Counted from the stretch's first letter, positions 38,558-48,295 are shown. The stretch: DNA of 64,000 nucleotides from Photobacterium malacitanum (GCF_900185615.1 NZ_FYAK01000002.1:248001-312000); one strand, 5' to 3'. Notes: generated from the letters alone by a model not told the origin. Numbers and translations: made by a program.

Positions 38558-39436
38558 TCATGCTGTATCAGCAAATAGAATAGAGATGTCATAATTATCA
38601 CGCTGAAGATAATTACGCAGCTTTTTCAATGAAATGACTTGCAGTTGTCGAATTCTCTCGCGCGTTAATCCTACTTCATCAGCAACCTCTTGAAGCGTTT
38701 GTGATTCATGTCCAAGCAGGCCAAAGCGACGACAAATAATTTCTTTATCACGCGGGGAAAGAGCATTTAGAATAGAAGAAGTTATGTGTTTAATATCGAG
38801 ATCATCTAAATGACTCTCTGGCTTTACGGCTTTATCATCAGTTAAAAATACCGAAAGAGATTGTGAATTAGCATCGTCGTTGATTGTCTGATCATAAGAT
38901 ATTATTGGAGCATCATAAGATAGAAGGGTAGATATTTCGTTAACATTTCGATCGAGTGTTTCTGCGACGTCCTCATGTTTTGGCTCTTTATTTTGAGTAT
39001 TTAGCAGATGTTTATGCGTTCGTATTATCGTATTAATTTCTTTTGATACATGGACAGGCAAGCGAATAGTACGGCTTTGATTATGGATAGCACGTTCAAT
39101 TGTTTGTTTAATCCACCATGTAGCATAAGTAGAAAAGCGAAAACCTTTTTCAGGGTCAAATTTGTCAACAGCTGTAATAAGTCCTATATTTCCCTCATCA
39201 ATAAGATCACTTAATTGAATTGTGCTGCCACGGTAACGTTTTGCAATATTAACAACTAAACGTAAATTACTTTCGATCATTATTTTTTTTGCCGTGGCAT
39301 CTCCTGTTAATGCCTTGCGACTATAGAGGATCTCCTCATTTTTTGTTAAGAGTGGTTTCATAGAAATATCACGAAGATATAGCTGAATTACATCAGTATC
39401 AAAATTTTGAGTCGTGTTATTTACTTCAGCTTCCAT
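38558..39436 (-). CDS. RpoS-like alternative sigma-70 factor
   Basis: A 292-residue group 2 sigma factor. Region 1.2 is IQLYLRDISMKPLL, region 2 contains MIESNLRLVVNIAKRYRG and the -10 recognition helix FSTYATWWIKQTIERAI, and region 4 ends LTRERIRQLQVISLKKLRNYLQ. It resembles RpoS but is shorter, without the acidic N-terminal extension and with a divergent region 3. The Vibrio/Aliivibrio RpoQ sigma factor is the closest match I know of. The ATG at 39436 with GAGGG upstream is preferred to one at 39457. Confidence 0.83.
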   Translation of the reverse strand: MEAEVNNTTQNFDTDVIQLYLRDISMKPLLTKNEEILYSRKALTGDATAKKIMIESNLRLVVNIAKRYRGSTIQLSDLIDEGNIGLITAVDKFDPEKGFRFSTYATWWIKQTIERAIHNQSRTIRLPVHVSKEINTIIRTHKHLLNTQNKEPKHEDVAETLDRNVNEISTLLSYDAPIISYDQTINDDANSQSLSVFLTDDKAVKPESHLDDLDIKHITSSILNALSPRDKEIICRRFGLLGHESQTLQEVADEVGLTRERIRQLQVISLKKLRNYLQRDNYDISILFADTA

Positions 39437-39900
39437 ATTATATCCCTCTTTTAACATCCATTTCTCTACCTCAATTACAGCAGTGAGGTGTTTATTAATA
39501 ATTACACGTGTTTATTATTAATATCGAATTTTACAAAACGATGACGTTCTTCATATTATCAAAATACACTTATTTCCAATAAGGATTAACCATAATCCTT
39601 ATAATTCGTAAAAGATATATAATTTGTCTATCACGACAATATCGATTTTTCGTAAAATATAAAACTCTTTAATACACATTACTGAAAAAGGATCACGTTT
39701 TATTGATATATTTCACATAATAAACGCATTAAATGATAAAATATACATTTTTAATACCCTATGCCTATTTCGAAATAGCTACTTCCTATCAATAAGTTAA
39801 GATTCATACATGAAACATTAGTAACCATATTTGACTCACTAAATGATATTGATTCTCATTTACAATAAGGGTAAGTTTGATTCATGACAAAGGAGTCACT
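39437..39900. other. intergenic region between the sigma gene and mntH
   Basis: This is 464 bp of AT-rich divergent promoter space. No open reading frame is convincing. The only marked element is the Fur-like box at 39845-39863 next to mntH. The length suggests complex control of the sigma-factor gene. Confidence 0.45.
39845..39863 (+). promoter_or_regulatory. Fur-like box upstream of mntH
   Basis: GATATTGATTCTCATTTAC agrees with the 19-bp Fur consensus at 14 positions by eye. mntH homologues are controlled by Fur and MntR in related bacteria, so the location is sensible. Binding is inferred. Confidence 0.6.
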
Positions 39901-41145
39901 ATGAATAAAGCAACTATTGCTATTAATATGCAACCAACACCATTTGGTTTAAAATTAAAAAAGAAATTACTTTTATTAGGCCCTGCATTTATTGCGGCTA
40001 TTGGTTATATAGATCCTGGTAATTTTGCGACAAATATCGAATCCGGTTCAGCTTTTGGCTACCAATTACTATGGGTAGTTTTATGGGCAAACTTGATGGC
40101 GATGCTGATTCAATATTTATCAGCTAAATTGGGTATTGTTACAGGGAAAAATCTAGCAGAACATTTACGTGATCATCTACCTAAATGGGCAATAGTTCCG
40201 TATTGGATACAAGCTGAAATAATTGCTATGGCAACCGATCTTGCTGAATTTATCGGTGCAGCTGTTGGTTTTCAATTATTATTTGGCATAAGTTTGATGG
40301 AAGGTGCTGTCATTACTGCGATAGCTACTGTTATGATATTAATGCTAAATAATAAAAGTCAAAAACCGTTAGAAGTTATTATTGGTTCTTTATTATTATT
40401 AGTTGCTGTGGTTTACATTTTCGAACTATTTATTGCACCGCCAGCATCTCATGAATTAGTAAAAGGATTAATTGTTCCTACATTAAATAGTCCACACCAA
40501 ATATACTTAGCAGCAGGTATTCTTGGTGCAACAGTAATGCCTCATGTTATTTATTTACATTCAGCATTGTTTAAAAACACTTACGGTGAAAAAGTATCAA
40601 CACGTTTACGTTCAACAAAATATGATGTATTAATTGCAATGTTTATTGCAGGGTTTGTTAATATTTCAATCGTTGCAATGGCTGCTGCTGTATTTCATTT
40701 CTCTGGTCATCAAGATATTGCAGCAATAGAAACAGCCTATAAAACATTAACGCCATTAGTTGGTAAAGCTGCATCTATTTTATTTGGTATTTCATTAGTA
40801 GCATCAGGTCTTTCATCAACAGTCGTAGGTACAATGGCAGGTGATGTAGTAATGCAAGGCTTTGTAAAATTTACAATTCCTATGTGGTTACGTCGTTTAA
40901 TTACGATGATTCCATCATTTATTGTGATTGCACTTGCTATTAATACCACTGAAATATTGGTCATGAGTCAAGTAGTTTTAAGCTTCGGTATCGCACTTGC
41001 TATTGTTCCATTACTTTACTTTACCAATAGCAAAAAAATCATGGGTAAATACAAAAATAATAAAATAGTATCTATTCTTGGTTTAATAATTATTGCTATC
41101 GTTCTTGCTCTAAATTTATACCTAAGCTATACACTAATTGTTTAG
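39901..41145 (+). CDS. mntH: Nramp-family divalent metal transporter
   Basis: MntH imports manganese and ferrous iron with protons. The Nramp signature [24 protein letters not shown] is intact, including the DPGN metal-binding motif in the first membrane helix, and [11 protein letters not shown] supplies the second site (MPH). About eleven membrane helices, 414 residues. The ATG at 39901 has an AAAGGAG ribosome site. An upstream ATG at 39877 is rejected. Confidence 0.93.
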   Translation: MNKATIAINMQPTPFGLKLKKKLLLLGPAFIAAIGYIDPGNFATNIESGSAFGYQLLWVVLWANLMAMLIQYLSAKLGIVTGKNLAEHLRDHLPKWAIVPYWIQAEIIAMATDLAEFIGAAVGFQLLFGISLMEGAVITAIATVMILMLNNKSQKPLEVIIGSLLLLVAVVYIFELFIAPPASHELVKGLIVPTLNSPHQIYLAAGILGATVMPHVIYLHSALFKNTYGEKVSTRLRSTKYDVLIAMFIAGFVNISIVAMAAAVFHFSGHQDIAAIETAYKTLTPLVGKAASILFGISLVASGLSSTVVGTMAGDVVMQGFVKFTIPMWLRRLITMIPSFIVIALAINTTEILVMSQVVLSFGIALAIVPLLYFTNSKKIMGKYKNNKIVSILGLIIIAIVLALNLYLSYTLIV

Positions 41146-41176
41146 TTAATAAAATAAAACTCCTTGTCATCATAAT

Positions 41177-41207
41177 CACCTCGATAATATAACTATTATC
41201 GAGGTGT
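41177..41207 (+). terminator. mntH terminator
   Basis: CACCTCGATAAT (41177-41188) pairs with ATTATCGAGGTG (41195-41206). It overlaps the stop codon of the convergent small gene. Confidence 0.82.
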
Positions 41208-41465
41208 TCTTTTATGGCACCTTTTTTGTTTATACAATATATTTAATGCCTTATATTCTCTTTTAAGATCTGCTTTTTCTTTTTTAGATGCATTAGATAA
41301 TTTCATTGTTATTTTCTTTTCAAAACTAATAATACGTGTTTCTAACCCAGTGCAGGGCAGTAATCCATATTGATTTTTATATTGTTCAATAGTTAATGCA
41401 GAGCTTGATATATGAAAGCTAGCAAATAAAATAGGCACTAATAGTCGAATAATCGTCATCATCAT
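41196..41465 (-). CDS. hypothetical small exported protein
   Basis: An 89-residue product with a signal peptide (about residues 1-23), one cysteine pair candidate (LPCTG and KRCHK) and a basic, probably helical C-terminal half. I do not recognise the family. It converges on mntH and shares the terminator hairpin. Confidence 0.55.
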   Translation of the reverse strand: MMMTIIRLLVPILFASFHISSSALTIEQYKNQYGLLPCTGLETRIISFEKKITMKLSNASKKEKADLKREYKALNILYKQKRCHKRTPR

Positions 41466-41592
41466 AAATCCAAATGTTATTTTGAATACAATATCACTTT
41501 AGTAGAAATATAAAATAAGATTGTACAATAATAATACTTACTCTACAGACTGCTTTACAACTAATGTAATCTTAATCGAATAATGTGAGCCG

Positions 41593-43041
41593 TTAACGAC
41601 CTGGTGTAACGCCTTGTAAATCATCATCAGTACGACGGTCATAGCGTTGAGTTGTGTTAATACTGCTGTGTCCCATAAATTTACTGACTAATAACAAATC
41701 ATATCCAGAGCGTAATAGGTTGGTCGCTACTGAATGACGAAAATCATGGGGTGATATTTGACGTGAAAAACCATTTTGATGAACTTGTTTACAAAGATCA
41801 TTAAGCGTTTGGGTCGTTAATCGTTGTGATGTGAGTTGCTGATAACGATTAACACCACAGAAAAAACTCGATATTTTTTGTAAATGTTTCGATCGGATCG
41901 TTAACCATTGCTCAATCGCTGAGTATAAATCACTGTTTTTTGAGAAAGGTACATACCGTTCCTTATTACCTTTACCCATTACGCGAATTTTACATAAATA
42001 CAGATCAATATCACCGAGATCGAGCCCAATAACTTCCGCCCGACGTAAGCCTGATTCATACATTAGCCAAAATATTGCATTGTCTCTTATCGCTTTAATC
42101 TTGTTCGATTGTGCTAAAGTTAGTGCCGATATTTGGTCAACATCAGCATAACTTAAGTAGCGACCACTTGATTGACGAGAACCTCGCGGCAGTTTTATAG
42201 CCTTAATTCGCTGAAGTGTTTCAATAGAAATCGACTCAGATAACCACGCATGATGAGCAACACCACGTAACATTCTTAGCAAATTATCTGCAGTAGCAGG
42301 AGCATAATCTTGTTTTTTATCGGTACTTTTCATCGTTAAACGTGATGACAAAAACGATTGCATTGCTGTTTGTAATACCGGTGCATAGAGTACTGTTTGC
42401 CAATCCATCCTTTCAATACAAGATCTTAAACAAAAACAACTAAATGCTTCTAACATTATCTGAGCTTGAGCGGTTAATTCAATCGTTAATGGTTGAGGTG
42501 CAGAAATAGGGGATAGCCAACCTGAATCCAATTGTTGTTCTTTATGCTCATGAACAGAAAAACCGCTAATGACAGATTGCCATGCCGTTATTTGAGATAA
42601 CGAGATTTGTTGTTGCTGATAATAATAATCACCAACAACCAGTAGTGCTTTTTTTAATGGATTAATATGTAAATTCTTAAGTGACCGCTGTGGATCATAA
42701 ATTAAGCCTTTCATTGTCGCTTTAGTTTTAGCGCGATGAATCAAAAATGAAGCTATCGCTTTTTCAATAAGATCTGGGCTACTGATTAGCATTATCCAAT
42801 TAATTTGATCAAAACTCGATCCTAATAAAAATCGGCTAAAACGCTCTAACGTATAACGCGCATTTGCCTGACCGCCAGTGGTATCGGTTGCGGCGAGAGA
42901 ATAAACATAAGCTAAAGCTGGATTAGAAACAAAATGATCATGGTGACGGATCTGTTGGCTAACGGCTGTTTGTTGGCGTAATGTACCTGGTCGAAGATTG
43001 AAGTCGTTATGTACTAGGGAGTTTGATGGGTTGATCGTCAT
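41593..43041 (-). CDS. tyrosine recombinase with duplicated core-binding region
   Basis: A 482-residue site-specific recombinase. The catalytic domain (about 290-482) has R333 (ESGLRRAE), the beta-hairpin lysine in GKGNKERYVP, H432-x-x-R435 (PHDFRH), H458 (MGHSS) and the nucleophile Y467 (TTQRY). The N-terminal part is long and contains two similar segments (residues 65-101 and 197-231). No phage or integron genes adjoin it, so its target is unknown. It is not XerC or XerD, which are about 300 residues. Confidence 0.85.
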   Translation of the reverse strand: MTINPSNSLVHNDFNLRPGTLRQQTAVSQQIRHHDHFVSNPALAYVYSLAATDTTGGQANARYTLERFSRFLLGSSFDQINWIMLISSPDLIEKAIASFLIHRAKTKATMKGLIYDPQRSLKNLHINPLKKALLVVGDYYYQQQQISLSQITAWQSVISGFSVHEHKEQQLDSGWLSPISAPQPLTIELTAQAQIMLEAFSCFCLRSCIERMDWQTVLYAPVLQTAMQSFLSSRLTMKSTDKKQDYAPATADNLLRMLRGVAHHAWLSESISIETLQRIKAIKLPRGSRQSSGRYLSYADVDQISALTLAQSNKIKAIRDNAIFWLMYESGLRRAEVIGLDLGDIDLYLCKIRVMGKGNKERYVPFSKNSDLYSAIEQWLTIRSKHLQKISSFFCGVNRYQQLTSQRLTTQTLNDLCKQVHQNGFSRQISPHDFRHSVATNLLRSGYDLLLVSKFMGHSSINTTQRYDRRTDDDLQGVTPGR

Positions 43042-43363
43042 TATTATAGGTCTTTTACTTGATCTGCTATAATGAACATTATATAAGACTGAGATATTAA
43101 AGCTATAAAATTCATGTATTTATGAAAAATAAAAGATCATACCGCGATCGAATAAAAACCCTAATAAAGAACAAATTCCGCCATAATTAGCATCGAAAAA
43201 TAGCCATTTTTAGTCTCATTATTTTATCATTTACGGTTAACAGCTCTATTAAACTATTATATTTAAAGTGTTACGGTGTCACTTGTATGCGGTTTATCTA
43301 ATGATATTGTTGGCAATAGCGACTATGATTAATAGAGGATCACTTTCTTGGGGAGCATAGCTT
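43042..43363. other. intergenic, no gene seen
   Basis: About 320 bp of AT-rich divergent promoter space between the recombinase gene and the next plus-strand gene. I see no open reading frame, hairpin or repeat here that I would defend. Confidence 0.4.
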
Positions 43364-43711
43364 ATGGTAGAGAATATATCGTTTACGGTTAAACCATCTA
43401 TTTCTATTGCAGAGTCGATCATTGATTATGTTCAGGGCCATGAATCACAATTTTCACCAATGCTTTTTTCAAAACACAATGTAGAAGATGCTCGGTTTCA
43501 ATTTGCTACTGCATCATTACGGGTGGATATGGTTGAGTTTGATGATGATCATCAATCAGGTTTAGCACATGTAAGTTATGGTATTCACTTCTTTTGGCCG
43601 TGTAATAACCAAGATGAAATTGATACATTTCAAGAAGCGCTGCCTTTCGTTATTAATGATAACCACGTTATTTTTAGCTTAACAACTCATCAGCCTTGGA
43701 TTGTGTTGTAA
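43364..43711 (+). CDS. hypothetical cytosolic protein
   Basis: A 115-residue acidic protein (SIIDYVQGHESQFSPMLFSKHNVEDARF ... GIHFFWPCNNQDEIDTFQEALPFVINDN) with no signal peptide or membrane segment. I do not recognise the family. The ATG follows a GGGGAG ribosome site, and a terminator hairpin follows the stop, which support a real gene. Confidence 0.62.
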   Translation: MVENISFTVKPSISIAESIIDYVQGHESQFSPMLFSKHNVEDARFQFATASLRVDMVEFDDDHQSGLAHVSYGIHFFWPCNNQDEIDTFQEALPFVINDNHVIFSLTTHQPWIVL

Positions 43712-43723
43712 TCGACAAACAAA

Positions 43724-43750
43724 AAAGAGAGCGGGTAAGGCTCTCTTTGT
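43724..43750. terminator. bidirectional terminator
   Basis: AAAGAGAGC (43724-43732) and GCTCTCTTT (43740-43748) between convergent genes. Confidence 0.82.
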
Positions 43751-43772
43751 TTTGTCATATTAAAATATTGTA

Positions 43773-44753
43773 TTAGTGCATTAGTCGTCGCCATGTACCT
43801 TGGTGCTGTTTAAGCAATATGCTATGAATAATGAGCGAAGCAATGATAATTACGCCATACACCAATCGGGTCCAAAATCCTGCAAGTCCTGCGCTAATAA
43901 TACCAGCTTCTAAAATACCGATAATACATGCACCAAAAAATGTACCTAATAATGTACCGCGTCCGCCAAGCACTGATGTGCCACCAATAAAAACCGAAGC
44001 AAAAACAAGTAACATATAACCTTGTCCCTGATTTGGCCACCAGCTGCTCATTTCAAGACTAACAAAAACGCCCACAACCGCCGACATTAATCCCATTAAA
44101 ACAAATAGTAACAAGCGAGTACGTGCAACAGGTACACCCATCATTTCAGCAGCTTTAGGGTTATCGCCAATAAAATTGATATTATCACCAAAAACATGGC
44201 GCGATAATATCAGCCATAAAACGACTAAAATTACTAAACACCATACTGCTTGTGCAGGGATAATATCTGCAATTCGACCCACCATCATGGTATGGAACCA
44301 GCTATCACGCACTTGAGGCAAACTTAAAGCTAATCCATCAGCAACGACAGTTGTTAAGCCACCAATGAAAAATTGACTACCAATAGTTGCAATAATCGAG
44401 GGTATATTAAAACAAACAACTAACAGTCCATTTAGCACTCCACAAAATATACCTACGATAGCCGCAGCTGCAAAAGCAATAACCGCAGATTGTGTTGTTT
44501 GAAAAGTTGCTGCAAAAACATAACCACCAAGTGCAATTACTGATGGAAAACTCATATCAATTTCACGAGCAATAACCAATAGCGTTAAACAAAAAGCGAG
44601 CATTGCCGTAAATGGGATCGTTGACATGAAAGACGTATATATACGCATATGGGTAAATGTTTGTGGGCTATAAACCGTAAACAATAACCATAAACCGACC
44701 AACATTAAGCTAGTAATAATAGGAGCGCGGTGTTTCACAAAAAATGTATTCAT
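43773..44753 (-). CDS. sugar ABC transporter permease (CUT2/RbsC-like)
   Basis: A 326-residue inner-membrane permease of the ribose/autoinducer-type ABC family. About eight to ten membrane segments are present, and the conserved VFASVFIGGTSVLGGRGTLLGTFFGACIIGILEAGI segment is characteristic. It is the third gene of a minus-strand operon: binding protein, ATPase, permease. It overlaps the ATPase stop by 4 bp. The substrate is unknown but is probably a monosaccharide or related polyol. Confidence 0.88.
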   Translation of the reverse strand: MNTFFVKHRAPIITSLMLVGLWLLFTVYSPQTFTHMRIYTSFMSTIPFTAMLAFCLTLLVIAREIDMSFPSVIALGGYVFAATFQTTQSAVIAFAAAAIVGIFCGVLNGLLVVCFNIPSIIATIGSQFFIGGLTTVVADGLALSLPQVRDSWFHTMMVGRIADIIPAQAVWCLVILVVLWLILSRHVFGDNINFIGDNPKAAEMMGVPVARTRLLLFVLMGLMSAVVGVFVSLEMSSWWPNQGQGYMLLVFASVFIGGTSVLGGRGTLLGTFFGACIIGILEAGIISAGLAGFWTRLVYGVIIIASLIIHSILLKQHQGTWRRLMH

Positions 44754-45508
44754 GCAGCACCTCGGCCAACAGCTGCTAGTAACGCATGTTGTAATGATTG
44801 TTGATCCATCTCATTTTTACTGTATTCAGCAACGATCGTACCGCGATCCATAACCACAAAACGATCAGCAACTCGATAAGCATCATTCATATTATGTGTA
44901 ATCAACAAACAAGCTCGATGTTGTGCTTTCAATTGTTCAATAAAGCATAATACTTTCTCAACTTCACCTAACGATAATGCTGTGGTAGGTTCATCTAGTA
45001 TCACTAATTTGGCATCAAATAGCATCGCGCGACCAATGGCTAAACCTTGACGTTCACCACCAGAAAGTTGCGACACACTGCTATCAATGTTTGCACCGAC
45101 ACCACGAAAATCGAGTTTCTTCAGTAACTGTTGTGCTTGTTGGCGCTCTTGTTTTTGGTCGATAAATCCAAACCGATTACGAATATGACGCCCCAGAAAT
45201 AAGTTACGCCACACTGATTGTTGTTCACCGAGCGAACCTGCTTGATACACTGTTTCAATCCCTAATTTACGGGCATTTTTTACATTATAGTGTAGTTTAT
45301 CAACAAGTTTATTTTGAATAGTGAGTTCACCAGAATCAAATGCTTCAATTCCTGCAATCAGTTTAATCAAGGTTGATTTGCCTGCGCCATTATCACCAAG
45401 TAAGGCAATTACTTCACCTTCATTGATACTAAGATTAATGTTTCGCAACGCATGAATAGGCCCAAACCACTTATTTACATCTGTTAGCATTAATGCTCTT
45501 GAGCACAT
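44750..45508 (-). CDS. sugar ABC transporter ATP-binding protein
   Basis: A 252-residue ATPase. Walker A GDNGAGKST is at residues 38-46, the signature LSGGERQ and Walker B LVILDEP follow, and the H-loop is LITHNM. It has one nucleotide-binding domain, unlike RbsA-type proteins which have two, so it resembles FrcA-type transporters. Its start overlaps the stop of the binding-protein gene (TAATG), indicating coupled translation. Confidence 0.9.
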   Translation of the reverse strand: MCSRALMLTDVNKWFGPIHALRNINLSINEGEVIALLGDNGAGKSTLIKLIAGIEAFDSGELTIQNKLVDKLHYNVKNARKLGIETVYQAGSLGEQQSVWRNLFLGRHIRNRFGFIDQKQERQQAQQLLKKLDFRGVGANIDSSVSQLSGGERQGLAIGRAMLFDAKLVILDEPTTALSLGEVEKVLCFIEQLKAQHRACLLITHNMNDAYRVADRFVVMDRGTIVAEYSKNEMDQQSLQHALLAAVGRGAA

Positions 45509-46497
45509 TAACGAATACCTTTTGCTGCGAGTGGTGCAATGAAATCAATATTCTTAAGATCAACAAACCCAGCGCCAGTATCTATATCTAAACCAGAGAA
45601 TCCGTAACGTTTACTTAATACGGTTTGCACAACGGATAAATATCCCATTAGGTAAGGTTGACTATCAGCAACTAACTGAACATAGCCACTACGAATAGCA
45701 TCTGAGGTTGCAGGAGATAAACTAAAACCAGCAACAAAAATTTCTTTAGGCCTAACACCTGCATTACGTAAGAAATTGGCCATTTGAGAGGTGAGGGATC
45801 CATGATCCACTAAGATAAGCTTAGTACTGATATGACTGGCAAGGTATGATGTGATCGCAGCAGTACCTAATGAAGGATCTTTATCTGTTTCAGGTGAAAT
45901 TTGAAGAAAATCAACGGTTAAACCAGCTTGTTCTAAGGTCTTGATCATACCTCGAGTAGATTTACTTCTTTCAGCTATGTCTTTTATTCCCCAAACTAAT
46001 GCATGATCACCGGCTTTAAATTGACCTCGTCGTAGTGCCTCGGCAGCTAATTTAATACCACGTTTAGCATTACTTACTCCAACATAACCAAAACCTTTAT
46101 CTTGCATTGCGCTCATGCTTGCCGGTAAAGCGGTATCAATTGCAGTGACATTAATGCCTTTATTCTCAGCTTCCATAACCAAAGGTTGATACGCACTATC
46201 GCCTGGGTGACCCATAATAATAATGCCAGAAGGGTTGGCAGCAACGGCTTGTTTAAAGTTTTCAATCATTTTTTGTGGTTGCCAATCAGAGTAAACAACC
46301 CGTAAGTTAGCCCCAAGATCTTCTGCTGCTTGCTTTGCTCCGTTTTGAACAACCGTTGCATAAGGTCCACCGACAGGGCCACCAACATCAATCCAAATTG
46401 ACATATTTGTGCCAGAAGGTGTTGCGCAGACACTGGTAGAGACTAATGCAAGACTCGCCATAACAACTTTTGAGAATTTTTTGGAAAAATGTTTCAT
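45508..46497 (-). CDS. periplasmic sugar-binding protein (Peripla_BP_4 type)
   Basis: A 329-residue protein with a signal peptide ending at about ...STSVCATPSG. The mature part has the ribose-binding-like pattern: NPSGIIIMGHPGDSAYQPLVMEAENKGINVTAIDT, then DHGSLTSQMANFLRNAG and VAGFSLSPATSDAIRSGYVQLVADSQPYLMGYLSV. It is the first gene of the transporter operon and sets its specificity, which cannot be read from sequence. Confidence 0.87.
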   Translation of the reverse strand: MKHFSKKFSKVVMASLALVSTSVCATPSGTNMSIWIDVGGPVGGPYATVVQNGAKQAAEDLGANLRVVYSDWQPQKMIENFKQAVAANPSGIIIMGHPGDSAYQPLVMEAENKGINVTAIDTALPASMSAMQDKGFGYVGVSNAKRGIKLAAEALRRGQFKAGDHALVWGIKDIAERSKSTRGMIKTLEQAGLTVDFLQISPETDKDPSLGTAAITSYLASHISTKLILVDHGSLTSQMANFLRNAGVRPKEIFVAGFSLSPATSDAIRSGYVQLVADSQPYLMGYLSVVQTVLSKRYGFSGLDIDTGAGFVDLKNIDFIAPLAAKGIR

Positions 46498-46774
46498 TTA
46501 TTCACCAGCAATTTGAATTCTATCTATTTTAGTGGAAGCATTTTATCGTTATTTGTTAAAAACGCTAACTATTAATAAGTAGAATTTATTGCAGCAATAT
46601 TGTCATATCTATCAAAAAAGACAGCTATATAGGCGGGATGCAGACGAGATTAGTGATAAGAAATGTTACAATACACTCATAAAATAATTTACAATATTAT
46701 AACCAACCTTAAATGTGTAGTTTACTGCATATGTGCTATAAATGGCATATATCAATGCAAAAGGAGTAAAGGTT

Positions 46775-47137
46775 ATGGCAACAAAATTTATTACGCTATC
46801 TATGCTTGGTATTTCATTATTTTTCAGCTCTCTAGCTAATGCTGACGTCAAAGTTAAAACAGCACATGAGCTTGAGATTTTTCGCTTTAGCTATATACAT
46901 TCAATTACGCCTTTTGATCTCAAGCAACCAACCGAAGCCTTACAAACTATTGCTAATTTGTATGCATTAACTTATGTACTAAAAGACTTACCGCTAGCAC
47001 TAGAAACAAAATTTGATACCTTGTCTAGCGATACTCAAAAAGACATTGCATATAAATATTGTAAAGCATATAGCACGCCTTCTAATACTCAAGTACCAGT
47101 ATCAATAATGCTAAGTGATATTTTATCACGTTATTAG
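46775..47137 (+). CDS. hypothetical exported protein
   Basis: The ATG at 46775, with AGGAG upstream, gives a signal peptide (MATKFITLSMLGISLFFSSLANA) and a 120-residue product with a helical, otherwise featureless mature part. An ATG at 46742 would add 11 residues before the signal peptide. I do not recognise the family. It is convergent with the small zinc-ribbon gene. Confidence 0.6.
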   Translation: MATKFITLSMLGISLFFSSLANADVKVKTAHELEIFRFSYIHSITPFDLKQPTEALQTIANLYALTYVLKDLPLALETKFDTLSSDTQKDIAYKYCKAYSTPSNTQVPVSIMLSDILSRY

Positions 47138-47146
47138 CGGTTATTT

Positions 47147-47263
47147 TCATGCTTCAATGTAATTAACGCGATAACCACAAATACACAGAATAATATTTTT
47201 CCCTTCAAGATATTCAGACTTTCCACATTTAGGACACACAAATTGAGTCATTAAAGTAAACAT
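47147..47263 (-). CDS. 38-residue zinc-ribbon protein
   Basis: Reading the minus strand from the ATG at 47263 gives 38 codons, ending TGA at 47147. It has two pairs of cysteines spaced for zinc binding: CPKC near residues 10-13 and CIC near residues 28-30. A second ATG at codon 5 is an alternative start. No strong ribosome site is visible. The ordered CxxC pair in so short a frame is the evidence that it is a gene. Confidence 0.55.
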   Translation of the reverse strand: MFTLMTQFVCPKCGKSEYLEGKNIILCICGYRVNYIEA

Positions 47264-47515
47264 AATAACACCATAAAATTTAACATTTAGATAATATATC
47301 TAGCATTGGGTGACTGAGTCAGAATAGTTTCAATAACTTGCGATAAAAACCACAAAATTAAAAAGTGTTATTCATTTTTTCATTACATAATTGCTTCCAT
47401 ATCAAAAATCTATTGTTAATCAACATAATAGAAGATAGTAACGATGAAAAACAGCCATAAAAAAACTCTCACAAATGAAAGTGAGAGTTTTTGAAAGTGC
47501 GATTTTTAGCAGTGA

Positions 47516-47893
47516 TTAATGATCGACTTCAAAGCCAAATGTTTTATTTTGAATATAGACCATGTCACAATCAGTTGTATACACAACGCTGTGAATGCGA
47601 TTGGCTTTAATGTAACCCGTTTGACCCGCTTTTAAGATCATTGGTTCGCCATCTTTTACTAACTTACCATCAACTCGAAGGTGAAATTGAATAGCAATCT
47701 CACCAGTAACGATAATAGACATATCATCGTGAGGGTGATGATGCGGATCTTCGATAGTACCTGCTTTCCAGCGCTCAAGTAATGCAGTGACACAATTGGC
47801 ATTACTTTCATCAGTATCTCGAAAACTAAACCCAGGGAATTCAGGATCAGCAGTAAAATCAGACCAAATATCTTTTGAAATAAACGTGCTCAT
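47516..47893 (-). CDS. cupin-domain protein
   Basis: A 125-residue single-domain cupin: HHHPHDDMSIIVTGEIAIQF carries the first metal-binding motif and GYIKANRIHSVVYTTDCD the second. The ATG at 47893 (MSTFISKDIWSDF) is preferred to one 15 bp upstream. The substrate is unknown. The family includes small dioxygenases and isomerases. Confidence 0.75.
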   Translation of the reverse strand: MSTFISKDIWSDFTADPEFPGFSFRDTDESNANCVTALLERWKAGTIEDPHHHPHDDMSIIVTGEIAIQFHLRVDGKLVKDGEPMILKAGQTGYIKANRIHSVVYTTDCDMVYIQNKTFGFEVDH

Positions 47894-47997
47894 AATAAAA
47901 ACTACCAATAAATAACATTATAATTATTATAAACGCTTATCAATCAGTAACATCATCATGTATTAAATCAGCAAGCTCAATATGCAATTATAACGCA

Positions 47998-48246
47998 CTA
48001 CATATCGTAACTTGGCTGCTCTAGCCAATCATCGGCTTCATCAAACATGGCTTCCAGTTGTGACTCGACGTGTTGTTTATCTTCTTTAAGACCACCAACT
48101 ACATTTAATTCATTTGCACCACCTAAACGTACTCGAACTAAAGCATCAGGCCAAGAGATAGCCATTCGACGGCAAAACTCGCGTTCTACTTGGCAAAAAA
48201 CATCTTGTGGTACATTATTTTTATTAACCATTAACTCTATGCGCAT
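47998..48246 (-). CDS. DinI-like SOS protein
   Basis: The ATG at 48246 begins MRIELMVNKNNVPQDVF, and the 82-residue protein ends in the DinI pattern NVVGGLKEDKQHVESQLEAMFDEADDWL. DinI modulates RecA filaments in the SOS response. A longer start at 48312 would run across the LexA-like box and is rejected. The LexA-like box at 48280-48295 lies just upstream on this strand. Confidence 0.85.
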   Translation of the reverse strand: MRIELMVNKNNVPQDVFCQVEREFCRRMAISWPDALVRVRLGGANELNVVGGLKEDKQHVESQLEAMFDEADDWLEQPSYDM

Positions 48247-48279
48247 ATAAGTCCATCTATTACACTGGATAAAATAACA

Positions 48280-48295
48280 CTGATTATATATACAG
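48280..48295 (-). promoter_or_regulatory. LexA-like SOS box of the dinI-like gene
   Basis: On the minus strand the sequence is CTGTATATATAATCAG, one mismatch from the palindromic consensus CTGT-N8-ACAG. It lies 34 bp upstream of the dinI-like start, where an SOS operator should be. Confidence 0.75.

Noticed and set aside
41521..41528. A single TTGTACAA near the 3' end of the recombinase gene
   Set aside because: It is isolated, downstream of a stop codon and has no partner box or promoter, so I do not count it with the paired boxes at 5927-6000.
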